Source: Neodiprion pinetum (Eukaryota > Arthropoda > Insecta > Hymenoptera > Diprionidae). Taken from it: a stretch of DNA of 64,000 nucleotides. Below, one piece after another: positions 39,944-51,355 of this stretch. Made by a program: the position numbers and the translations under genes. The notes beneath the pieces were generated by a model, which worked only from the letters and a program-made list of their open reading frames with translations, was not told the DNA's origin and ran no database searches. Location: assembly GCF_021155775.2 (NCBI RefSeq), contig NC_060234.1, forward strand, positions 31,493,026 through 31,557,025, read 5' to 3'. Each line of letters begins with the position of its first letter. The first letter of the stretch is position 1.

Positions 39944-42182
39944 TTTAAGAGGTTCACAGGAGTGGTAAATATAAACTTGGGAAAGTGACAAAGATAATTC
40001 TAATAAAAGCGACGACGCCCAGAGAGCACTTCGGTCTCTCCTGCTTAATTTGTGACATATTCCGGCATTGCATTACCCCTCCACCTCCCCCAACGACCGC
40101 CGACCGACCCCCGGGCCTCAGTCAGTTATACTTTACGTCTGTTTGGATGAACTTGTGGCATAAAAATCTCCGCCGACGTGCAAGCTTCGAGGAAACGCGA
40201 TTAAAAGGTATAGCCAGTTTTGTTGCCGTTGTATAAAGCAAGCGACACGACACGACCCTTCGAAAAATGGGCAATCTTTTCGAATGAGAGCTGCGCGTGT
40301 TAACCCGGCAACGTTTTATTCATCAAAGAAAATTAATAATCGTCTTAAAATTACTCGCATACTCCTGACTAACTCGTTGGCGAATAACTATACCCTAAGT
40401 TCCAGCGTTTCAAATAAACGGAATAATTAGGCGTTTAGACCTCCGGCTCCGAATAGACAGAAGCCTGTCAAAAACGCAACAACGTGACAGACCTAAGCGG
40501 GGCTGCTTAGCTGCCTGAAATGAAAGGGCAAACGTCGACGGAAACGGCGGAGGCTGACGGCGCGGCAGGAGCGACGGAGACTACGCCAAGTTAAGGTACC
40601 CAGGAAAGTTGTGCGATGAAGCAGAAGTATTTAATCAAGGGATCACCACGGCAGCGTCTAAATAAACCAACGTTGAACGATGGGGGTCGCAGATTTTAGC
40701 CTACGGAGGGTGGCGGTGGTGGCGATAAGGTGGCGGGTGGGCGAAGGGGGGCGGCGAAGACAAGGCGTGACTCTAAGAAGGGTTAAATTACTTGCTTCTC
40801 GTTATAACTACTACACATCCACCGAACCCACACATCCCTTCGCGCTGGGAACGCACGACTTCGAGCTCGACTTTACGTAGCGATGAGTACGAACACACGG
40901 TATAAGAAATTCTGATTAAAACGATCGATTGCGCAAGTTTTTACCCGGATGAGGCCATCGGGTCGACTTCGCGGATACGCTTCTTTCAGAAGCCGTCGAT
41001 CATTATTCGTTCGCACGCTCCCAATTTCCTTGATAATTCCTTTCCTAGAATGTTCGGTTTCCGCGAGACGATCAAGGAAACGACTTCGCGAGTAACTCGC
41101 TTCTGTCACTTGGATCTCTGCATACTTACCTATCTGTGACTTCACGTAAGACAGAAGGAGGAAAGGTTGGGAAAGGGAATTTTAGAGGGTCGGGGGTTTG
41201 TTGTACTGCTTACACGTCAAACAATCCTTGTTTAATTAATTCTACGGGACCCGATAAACTCTGCTTTACCGTTTCCGAGCCAAATGCCGTTTGAGATCCG
41301 AAGACACGTATAGGTTGACTATGTATACCGTCATTTGGTTCGCTGATTGCGTGTAACTTACGCATTAAACAATTTTCAGTAACTAAAGTAGGTACGACGA
41401 GAAGTAATTTTCTCAGACGAGGGTTGGGTTCCGTAATAACGCGTTGAATCTCGCCTGATTTTCATTGGAAAGAATGGAAATAATATAAATGGCACACAAT
41501 TCTGATCAGCTGTGACAAGTTGTTCAGCGCCCAAACACTAACGACGATGAAAGTCTTGCTCCCATTACTGCAGGGATCGCGCCCCGGTATGTTTTTGATT
41601 TTCTGCTCCTGCCCCTTGTCTCACTTTACCGTAGTATCAAAATTTCCTGTACCTTGGAATCTTACTAATTAGATACATGCCGCTATGCGTTATTACAAGG
41701 AACATAATTGTAATATAAGGTGAAGTCGCATAAACTCTCACCTCTCACCACCGTCTCTCCATCGCACGACGTGCACCTTCACACGTAGCTGCTAAATGGT
41801 TCGGTGGATTTGAAACTTCACGATGAGTAATTTTTTTACGTTTCGCGATGAAAGATTGTAGTTATGGTTTGAAATAGCTGTCGCTGTAGTAGACCATAAA
41901 TGAGTTGTGTCATATCATCAGCGTGATCGATACATATAAATTCTCTGGTATATGTGTACGCGTGACGAAGTTAAAGTAATCGACTTTACCCCAATTTCTA
42001 ACTGTAGATTTATTTCAGCGCGGAGGAGGATTATTTTCAACACTACGAATACTGAGTCGGTGTAGGCACGTCCACCTCCTTCGAATCTTCATTATTTTGT
42101 GGGCGAAAATATTGTAGGCACAAAAACTTTTCCAATTTTAATCCATCATTTGAACCGTGCAAAAACTTCTGTTTCGTTACAG

Positions 42183-42203
42183 AGCAAAGTGTCCTGGGAG
42201 AAA
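42183..42203 (+). CDS. Possible 21-nt microexon (weak)
   Basis: The tract cttctgtttcgttacag is a good 3' splice site ending at 42182. It is followed by 21 nt that read SKVSWEK in phase 0, and then gtaaat at 42204, a weak donor. The frame stays open for 25 codons beyond the acceptor if no donor is used. The length is a multiple of three. Microexons of this size are known in insect neuronal genes, but a chance match of this quality is expected several times in 64 kb, so I rate it low. Confidence 0.1.
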
Positions 42204-43169
42204 GTAAATAAAAAGCTCCGTTTCACGGAGGACACGGAGGAGGAAAGGGGGCCGGAATGAGGCCGGATCGGAGACAAGAGAGGATTCAAAGGGTCGGACC
42301 GTCGTATAAATAAAAGAATTAGTTTTTAATGAACATTAGTCACTATTAATTGTGGAAAGTTAACCCTTTTTTCAAGAGGGTCGCGGTTGCCCTTTGAGAC
42401 TGACAATGGCTGGGTGGTTCTCGGGGCTGTGGCGTAGGGGGTGGAAAAGGAGCAGACGACGAGAAACGAGAACTCCGAGGAACGAGGAAACGCGAAGTGG
42501 TTAGGGGCGACAGGCGACGGCAGGCGGCGTGGAAGGGTGAAAAAACACACGGACCTCTTTATTTTACATTTCCGCGACCATTCTTTCATTGTGCTATAAT
42601 TAAGTTAGCGTCCTGACGACCCGCGGCTCCATTCATCCGTAAATAATGAATATACCCATCCGCTCGGAGTATGAGAAAAGTCCGGCAGAAGCGAAACGAT
42701 AAATATCGGCTGTCGGCCGACAATTTGTTAATTCTCGAATAATTGTCATTCGTTAGAAATTTTATGAAACGATTGGACAAAAGTTACTCCGAGTAGCTTG
42801 CTGAAAAGTTATGCAAAAATCATAATCATTTGGCGTTGCAAATCCAAAACGATTACTATGTGGTAAGGATATTTCTGATCCGACGGTGCAATATATAATA
42901 GTAAATAACTCAGGTACGAACGGTAAATCCTCGCGGTGGTCACAACGCGGTGGTGAGCAACCCTTTAACTTGTTCCTTCCTCTATAAATTAATAAAGCAT
43001 TTTAAACTTTATTACAACTTTAATCAAAATAATTATTAAATATTATGCGCTATAATGTCAACGCAGCGCTGAGGACGAACAACGGAAGGAAGAGGAACGT
43101 GAGAAGGGCCATGGACGAGGGTGCTGGCGGTGGGAAGAGTGAAGAAGGGGTTGGCCGCAAGGGCGCGGA

Positions 43170-43185
43170 GGGGGGGGGGGGGGGG
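43170..43185. repeat. Poly-G homopolymer (16 G)
   Basis: This is an uninterrupted run of 16 G in a G-rich context. The length is probably unreliable. Confidence 0.95.
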
Positions 43186-44066
43186 CATGAGGTTGCCGGG
43201 ACCGGGAACTGCGAGTTGTCTGAAAAATTAAAATATGGCGAGTCTCGTCCGGCCGTTCATTTTCATTTCGTGATAATTGTGATATTACAAACCGCAGCTA
43301 TACGTGGGTTCTAGGCAAGTAGCGCCGAAAGAAAGACTTCCGCGTGTTTGGCGTTGGATTAGGTACATCGATACTTTTCCACTTGTTGTCAGCAGCCCTT
43401 GCCTGGCAGGTTCGCCGAAACTACCGGATTACAGCATCGGACGAAAATCAAGGATCGCGTGAATTCATTTCCCTCGCAGGGCTTTCAAACAAATATTTAC
43501 AAAGATATGCATCTGCACTTTACCACGCATTTGAGTTTTCTGAAGTACCGCACGCGAAGAGGCCAAAGGCAAGGAAGAATTTTAAAAAGAAAGGTTTTTT
43601 CGTTCGTAATTTAGTTTTCAACCCCCTCTGTCTCTATTCTCAACTCAACCACGTTTTCCATTCCCCGTACCTGACTACACGTGTAAGCGTTACGCGTAGA
43701 TAATATAGACGTATAAGGTAAGTAACGTTATGCACATTCTATGGTCTTTCATAGCTCGGAAAACTGGAGAGCAGCTGTTAGTACGTATAGAAGTGGTAGC
43801 GCTAAACTTGAGACGGAAACACAAAACTCTTTCGGGCATTTCAAACTCTCTGCAGCTACTCGATGCTGTAACGTAGTAGGTGTGCATGGTTTGAAAACTT
43901 CTCTTACCTGAATTGGAAGCGCCTACAGTTCGCAAAAACACACCGCAGAACGTGGACGTAACAAATCAAGCCGCATCTTTCACGTTTCATCATGAAAATT
44001 ATATACGATAACCAGACCTAAGATTCTATTCTCACCTAATTATTTCATGCTTATATTTCTTTGCAG

Positions 44067-44102
44067 ATGCATGCGACATCCTGAAGATCTTGACACCGAT
44101 TG
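44067..44102 (+). CDS. Candidate 36-nt internal microexon
   Basis: A pyrimidine-rich acceptor (tatatttctttgcag, ending at 44066) and a near-consensus donor (TTG|gtaagtga, gt at 44103) bracket exactly 36 nt. In the frame that starts with two bases of a split codon, it reads ACDILKILTPI and leaves one G at the end (phase 1 in, phase 1 out). A second frame is open too (CMRHPEDLDTD); the third has a stop. Phase 1 matches the next candidate exon at 46088-46150, and the junction would make an Asp codon. The DILKIL helix faintly recalls the start of thrombospondin N-terminal-like (TSPN/laminin-G) domains of collagens, where a Leu-rich xDxLKxL motif occurs. That is a weak resemblance, not an identification. 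It could also be a 5'-UTR or lncRNA exon, or a chance pair of splice sites. Confidence 0.3.
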
Positions 44103-46087
44103 GTAAGTGAATTTCAGTTGTTATTGTTATTTTTATCTATTGTTTCAAGGAATTTGGGAAGGGCAAACAATGAGAGTAAGAACAGCTCTTTCGGGTATTG
44201 ATTGATTTATTAATTACTCAGAGTCTGGTATCAGCAGACGTGTATAAACGATCATAAGACGGTTTTAAATTGAGAAAAATTCTCCCTCCGCTGGCGATAT
44301 CGTTGGTGAAATTTGTTCAAGGTGGAACGATGAGCATAACGGCATTGTTCTAATTCATACCATGGGCCGTGACGCCAAGCGGTATCCTCTTCAGAATGGT
44401 CTCTGGTATCCGCAAGAATCCAGTTTCCGAGTTTCGTATGTTTACGATATCAGGCGTCGGAGCACGCGTATAATAAGGTGTCATCTTATCTTATAGGGTT
44501 GGGTTGGGTTTGCTCGGTGTGTTGGAAGAGTGTATCGCCACGTATAATGGTAATTAAGCGTTATTAACAAGCCTGAGGGTGGGCGGTGGTGGTGGTTGGT
44601 TCTTGTCTAATTAACGGAGTTTACCGCGACACCTGCCCCCGTCTCGTATCTCGTCATCTTCCACGCCTCAAACCGGTGCCTCAAGATTTACGCCAGTCGC
44701 CAAAGAAACGTGCGGGGTTATCCATTCTCACCGAGCAGCAAACTCCCGCTGATATCTCGTCTGCGGTACACGCCCGGTAACGTCTTGCCAACTCGGCATC
44801 GTCACCGTTTCGTCGATCACGTCACCGCGTGTCACTTGACTCGTTCGGTGCGAATACCGCATTTAATTATACATAGAATCGAGCTACAAGCGCGCTGCCT
44901 CGTGCAGCATCCTTTGGACCATCCGCGGCATATAATCGGAGTGCGGCGAAAGGCGGTAGGCTGGCAGACAGGTAAACACACGGTGCATAAACGCGTTTGG
45001 GGGTAATGCGACGTGTCTCTCCTCCGCATTCAATCCCGCAAACATCCCGCGAAATCTCACCCCCGTGCCCGTTGTCCCCTCGGCTGTGTCCCAACCTCGA
45101 CTACCTCATTCTCCGCCACGCGTACGAACCGTCGTGCGGTCGTCTAAATGCTCGCATTTAACGCACCTCCTTTTTACCTCCGGTGCAGATCCCCGCCGCT
45201 GTCGGTCTCACATAGAGACCGACTCTATCTCGGTCTCTCGTCTCCTCTTCTGATTCCTCCTACCGCTCTGTCGTTGACTACGACACGTGCGTTGCCTACT
45301 CCGTGCTACCTTCGCAGTCGAGTACGTGGCACGGATAAGGGGCACCTACTTCGGGGTGGAGGTTGAGGTGTACAGACGGCGAGCACGCTGGCGTAAACAT
45401 GAAACAACGTTATGAAAGGGTGACGCGCCACACCGCAGGCCACCGACTCTCTAATTTAAACAAATATTACAAGTCGTCGCGACGTCCACCGTCGGCTCGG
45501 TACTTGCTTTTCTCCTCATGGTGTTTCCTCGAGTGAGGCGCACGCGGCTTCCTCGTCCATCACCGACTTCAAGTGGTTCAGCTAGTCCGGCGGTGTCGCT
45601 CCTTGCAAATTATACGTTTAGTGAAAATTACACCATGCTCGGAGAACTCTTAAGAATCAACACCGCTTTTGAACACCATGAAAAATGAAAGCCATTGGCT
45701 ATTTACTAATGGTCGCGTTCTGCGACTAACGTACCCGGAATACCGCACATAATTGCATACGCAGCTTCCCAGGTTCAAATCTATCTATCGAAATTCTCCC
45801 TGTAAGAGAGTCGCATGGTCTGATTTGTTGGGTACAAATGCCCCCTGGCCGTCGAATCGAAGCGATGGAACAACTGTCATCGTATTATAGTGGTAGTAAA
45901 TCTGAATACTTCGTAACGAACTCGAATAACAATATCGGCTTCGAAAGTACAAACTTTGAATTTCACAAAGACATGAATGAGTTCACCTCAATCCGGTGAT
46001 GTAGATAGTCATTCACGGACAGTGCTGCGGTATCATTGTGTCGAAATTCGTTTGTTCGTGAATGAATTTTCTTCGACCAAGTAACAG

Positions 46088-46150
46088 ATACAGAGACTGG
46101 GAGCCCGGATGTGCAGGTACAAAAAATCCTCGTTGATTCACATCCGGAGG
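46088..46150 (+). CDS. Candidate 63-nt internal exon
   Basis: The acceptor is ttttcttcgaccaagtaacag, ending at 46087 (moderate, with an interrupted pyrimidine tract). The donor is GGAGG|gtaagtag, with gt at 46151 (strong). The 63 nt in phase 1 read TETGSPDVQVQKILVDSHPE plus a trailing G. Phase 0 is also open, and the remaining frame is closed. In phase 1 the frame runs into a stop upstream of the acceptor and a stop just after the donor (GGT AAG TAG), so an open frame only makes sense as a spliced exon. It joins in phase to the 44067-44102 candidate, about 2 kb upstream. No family is recognised with confidence. I cannot find a convincing next exon; an in-phase continuation at 46664 is discussed under findings. 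Confidence 0.25.
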
Positions 46151-48180
46151 GTAAGTAGGCGCGGTGCTATTACATCGGAAAAGCTTGCTTAACGAAGGAC
46201 ATTGCGGTGTGGGTAAAGTAGGTAGGCGGGCGAAACGTAGAAAATCTCATTCTCCGCCGTGTCTGCCTGAGAACGAGACCCTGGCGTACGAAAGGGCATT
46301 TAGACCTTTTTGCCACCTCATCAGCTTTGTGCTCGAGTCGTGCGAGGATAGCACCACGTAATAATCCACTTCCGACGACCTCAAAAACATGAATTTTCAC
46401 TTCAACTTTCTGTTAACTGCTAGCTCTTCTAAGTACAAAGTTAATTTTTTAATTATCCCACACATCATTAGGCAGTACGCCGCTCTTGGGGTCAAGAAAT
46501 GGCAATAATTTTCTATTACTTTGGTCAAAATTCACCACGCAAGAGAGACTTTAACTTTGACAATGGCACTTTCGTTCGGAATCAGGCTGGGAAGAGAAAT
46601 CTACGATTCGCTGACCGGTAGATAACGTGCATGTTCTTTCTTTGTCCATTACTTCGAACAAAGAACAAATCCGTAAAACTGCGTTCGAACGAAAGGAGAC
46701 TCCGGAATTGATGAAAGGCGAAGGTCTTTCTTATGCCATCAACACTCTCTGGTTTCTACTTTTCGCTTGGATTCTCGCCCCCTTTAATTCCAACTTTCTT
46801 GATACTGCTCCAGTGAATACTGCTTCTTCCTTTATCTTTGTTAGTTTTATTGTTGTTTTCGTAATGTGATCATTTGGATTCTAATACGATGCCCGACGTC
46901 TCCGGTTTCTGACGTTCGACGTCATCTCCTGATTTTCTCCCTCCCCTCCGCTTCCCTCTATTTTACCCGGGCCCTCTCCCCTGGCTCATCGGGCGATCCT
47001 CGTCACAGGGAACGAATAATTTATTCGCAGATTCCTCGAGACTCGGTCTGAGGCAGAATTAGTTTGATCCCCGGCATTTAATTTATTGTTTACGAAGTCT
47101 ACTCCGTGCCTCCACTTGATCAAGTTTCCATCCTCCGGTATCCCCCTCCACCCCTCCCCTTCCTCCACCCATACCCACTCCTCGGTATCGCGTCTGTACC
47201 TTCAAGATTGGCAGATGGCTCCTTTCCGACGCGAATATCCTAGCGATGAAATTTCTCTGCACAAAGATTAATCTTATCGGCATACGTCGCTGAATCCGTA
47301 AACTCTGTTCCGAACTTTTACATTAATACGAAAGTACCGCGTCACCCGAATCTGGAATCCTGCTGCAGGGCACGTGACTCGGTCGGCGCACAATTTCCTT
47401 GATTCCCTTTTGGATACCTACCAACGGTGACCGTGTCTAGTGGCCTTAGAGAGAGCCGAGATACATTTTTAATTCAACTAAAATAATTATACTCTGAGAC
47501 GGGGGGGGCGCTTTGACGGGGCAAAAAATATGCCCGTGTGTGACATAAATGTAATCTGGCCGTCGCTCGGGACTCGGTACTCCAGAACCCGGGACTCAGA
47601 GCTGGTCAGAAAAGGTATAAATAATAACTCTCTGCGTGTCCCATTTCCACTTTCACCACAGTTCTCCGGTCTCATCTCACTTCGTCTCTCGCCGTCAGCG
47701 AGGAGCAACCCGAATGAACGAACGGAGGCCGCTGGTGAACGGGGAAAAGTAAAGAAACCTCTGCGCCGTTAAAAAATTCTACCGTTACGGGAGAACGGGA
47801 AAGGATTATTTCTCGCGTATAACTGCCGACTTCGGGCGCCGCCCCGAAAATTGTTGTGAATGGCGCGAATGGCAGGGCCGGTTTCAATTAAAAATTCTAT
47901 TACACTTGAATTGCATTTCTAAGTAGTTCAGCGTCATTAATACAAACCTGTTCAATGGCGACTCGTTGACCGATGTAACTTTCTCGCCCGTTGGTTCATA
48001 CCGGGTGGCACACATAAATAGTGTGCGCGTGGAAGTAGGAAAGATTAAAAGAAGCTTCGCTAGAGTCACGCGTCAGATAAGTGGGAAAAAAATTCACACG
48101 TAGCAAAGGGGATGCGATTCGAAAAAAGAACGCCTTTATTTTTCAAACGCCGGACCGGATTTCATCATTCCTCCCTACAG

Positions 48181-48299
48181 ATCCGAATAACGAAACAATG
48201 GGAAAAAGAAACCGACCATCTCTGTTCAGAAATTTCCTTCAAAATTATCGATGCAAATGAAATGACTCTCGGCTTATCCTCCGACGACTTAAGCGGGGG
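48181..48299 (+). CDS. Possible 119-nt exon (weak)
   Basis: A strong acceptor (ttcatcattcctccctacag, ending at 48180) is followed by 119 nt and a usable donor (GGGGG|gtgagg). In phase 0 the segment is open for its whole length, beginning IRITKQWEKETDHLC and ending SSDDLSG, with the stop falling in the would-be intron. In phase 1, the phase left by the 46088-46150 exon, it meets a stop, so it cannot directly follow that exon. No family is recognised. Confidence 0.12.
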
Positions 48300-50110
48300 G
48301 TGAGGATGGTCTGGAGGATTCCTGGACTGGAAGCGAGTTAACCCTTTTATGGATGGATTGGCTTTATCTCTTACATTTTCACCTCTCGCGCTGCCCACCC
48401 CGGCTATATCGCGGCCAACACCCACTCAATCCGCTCCCCAAATCCCCCTACCTCCCCCCACCGCGGCATCTCTTCGTAAAGCACAACATTTCTTACGTTG
48501 CCGTGGAAACACCCGAAACACGTTTGCTTCGGTTAGAACACAATTTCTCGTCGAATAAAAGTTCGGTACCTTCGTTGTACTTCAGGGAGAAAATTATTCA
48601 ACACAATGAGTATTATGCTGTGCGAAATATATTTTTCAACTTCGCGTAGAGGGAAGGGGTGGTTATTATATTCGTTCGAGAAAAAAAACATGCAACTTTT
48701 ATTGCATACGGTCACGTTTTGAAAAATTAAAATATCGTTTCTCATTACTTATGGAAAAAGTGTTTTTTTTTTAGAAAATTTAGTGTTTGACGAAAATTCA
48801 AGAACTGAGAGACCGAGACAGTAAAGAAACGGTACTTTAATTTTTGCAAATAACAAGAATAGCACAATGTTCTAGGCCTAGTTCGTTCAGGTAAGCGACG
48901 TTTTTCTAATTTTTTTTCGAATTCATCGACGCCCTACCTTGCAGTTCAACAAAGCTACTGATTTGGGTACGTCAAAAGAGGTTATTCTAAATTTCTCGAA
49001 GCCAGAGCTCTCGTTCGCAAGCTCTTCAACGACATGCCAAAGGTTACGAGTCACACGATTCTACCTCTAATTCTGGACGATTCCTGATTTACCTATTTAT
49101 CTTTTCACGGATGTCTGACGTCTGACGTCCACTTCCACGTATTACCCATTCTTCTCTCGTCGTTTCGCGCAGGCTGAATGTGAAGTTAATCCCAAAGAAG
49201 TAACCATTTCTAGTATCTACCGCAAGTCGAATTATCACGATGAAGTATGTGGGGTGGGTTATGTATTTTTTACGGTGATCATCCCGCTTCGCCAATACTC
49301 CGAAACAACATCATCTACCCTCCGGGGAAAACAAGACTGCATATTACGTATTCGGAGTATCGGCTCGATTTGCGTGCGCCTGCGTCAGACGCGAGTCGCG
49401 GGAAATCCTAACCGAAGCCTCGCGCAGTATTCCAAACTGCAATACACTTAGCTTGATATTTGCATGCGTGTACGCATTTCGAAACGGCGCGGCTGCGGGG
49501 GATGTCGGGTGGGTTACGCGTTAATATTCATACGCCATGAAGCACGCATCCACGCACACAGCCCACGTGAGAGGGCCAAGGACCCGGCATAAAGTATCGG
49601 TAAATAAATCATAATGCGTTATTGCTTATTTGAATATGTTTCGTGCGGAAGTGCATAATAAATGCGCCGCGTACATACATGCGAAGGAAGGGATGAACTC
49701 TCGTTGAGAGTTGTGAGGTCAAAGGGGAGATACAACTCGGGTCTCTGGGTTCACCTCGTTTTACACGATTATCTGTAGAAACGAACTGAACGAAATTCAC
49801 AGAAGTACCCCGAGTAGCGTTTGTACGCCCGCACGGAAATTATTAGCGCAACAAGGACTCGGGTTTCATGCTCGAAAAGCTGAAACACGCCGGGAAGCGC
49901 AATATTGTTATCACGAGACTCGAGTAGCTTACACGCGGAGAAAAGGGAGATGATCGCCGTCCTTGTCGTAAATGCATAATACCCGGTAATTTGTTCCTGC
50001 AGCAGGACTGCGGAATATGAAAACTAGAGCTATACCTAGTCCTCTATCGCTTTCGAGATCGCACTTCGTTATTGATTACAACATTCGAGTGATTCATTGC
50101 TTTCATCGGC

Positions 50111-50134
50111 GGGGGAAGGGGGTGGGGGAGGGGT
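50111..50134 (+). other. G-quadruplex-type G-run cluster
   Basis: Four runs of four to five G are separated by one or two bases (GGGGGAAGGGGGTGGGGGAG, then GGG). This is a textbook short-loop quadruplex pattern. Any function is unknown. Confidence 0.6.
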
Positions 50135-51336
50135 TGAATCACGCGAATCTCTGCGGTAATAAAGGCGGCCATTGTGAGCTTCGAAGTAATACAATATACG
50201 GCACGCATAACAAAGCGTCAGCGTATAGGCGATATTGATGTTTTAAAATACGTATCTGCATATACTACCTCAGTTCCCTTCGCCTCGCCTCGTCTACATA
50301 AGGGTATGGTATTTAATGAGTCGGGGTGAGAGAGCCATTTGGCTCTGGGGTTCGGTTCTCAGGGGATGTTTCTAGCCTCTCCTCGTCTCCTGCACCGCGG
50401 TCTCTCTCTCGCTCTCTCTCCGTTATCCCTATACCTCTCTCGCGGTGTTATTCATATCGCAGTCTGATTTATCGGTATTCATCAAACCGCCATTGTAATA
50501 AGACTGAGTGAGCTTCTGAACTCGCTTTGGCGGTGTGGGGTTACAGAGTGCTATGCGCCCATCCATCGATGTGCAGGGTGTAGACGTCAGCCCTGTATAA
50601 CCCATCGATTTTCCGACGATATTTAATGCTGTATTTTGTTCCATCGTTGCGACAAATGTTGTGGCCACGTCGACGATTGTCGTTGAATTTTTACAGCACC
50701 GGAAATACGGTCAACGTAGCTCTGTTATATATTTATAATAATTACACACTCTCCTCGTCTCAGACTTTGAAGCTCACGCCTCGATCTTTCTTGAAATTTT
50801 GATTTCTTCACGCGCAGAGAAAAACTGGGAAAGGCCTGAATAAAAGCTGCACAATGGGATCCCAACGACGGTAAGGTAACGAGTAATGATTCTCGTCATA
50901 AAAGCATGGAGCAATCAAGACTCGCTGTGGAGATAAGCCGAGCGTTGTAAGCAAGCAAAGAATTCCTATAAAAAAAAATGTATTATCTGAATTATAAGCA
51001 GAAGCTGACATAAAGCAGGGTGAATGGAACAGAGCTGGTACTGCCGTGCCGAAGTCAGGGTCAGAGACACGCCACATCGGAAAGAAAATATGTCAGATAT
51101 GCCCGTTAAATCGGCTCGGTCTCGATATCGACGAAATATAACATCGTTTGTCATTCCTTGTCCCAAATCTATCCGCAGCTCTATTCCGTATATCACGAGA
51201 AGCGATTACCAATAATCGTATATTTCACAAGAGTGTTTATTTTTATCTTTTACGCGAACGTCACTGATTCGAAGAGTTGTTATAAATATTCGAAACTGCA
51301 TTAATATTGTCAGCCAGAACTTTTGCTGTAGAAAGT

Positions 51337-51355
51337 AAAAAAAAAAAAAAAAAAA
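51337..51355. repeat. Poly-A tract (19 A)
   Basis: This is an uninterrupted run of 19 A. No retroelement body, target-site duplication or gene end is recognisable immediately upstream, so I do not call it a retroposon tail. Confidence 0.93.

Larger units (their letters stand above)
32097..44066. other. Non-coding stretch, no gene recognised
   Basis: No complete gene can be supported. Low-complexity DNA is common: purine-rich 33498-33600, poly-G at 33896, and G-rich runs at 35696-35739, 39888-39943 and 43170. The longest frames (161 codons at 38365 plus, not ATG-initiated; 146 codons at 36931 minus) have no recognisable domain. Isolated splice-like signals occur on both strands and are listed among the findings: a possible 21-nt exon at 42183-42203, and a possible minus-strand first exon at 43908-43993. 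If the small exons at 44.1 and 46.1 kb are real, this stretch is probably intron. Confidence 0.55.

Noticed and set aside
44496..44511. Three tandem GGGTT units, reminiscent of a telomere-type repeat
   Set aside because: Three units in internal DNA are easily chance. There is no longer array and no chromosome-end context.
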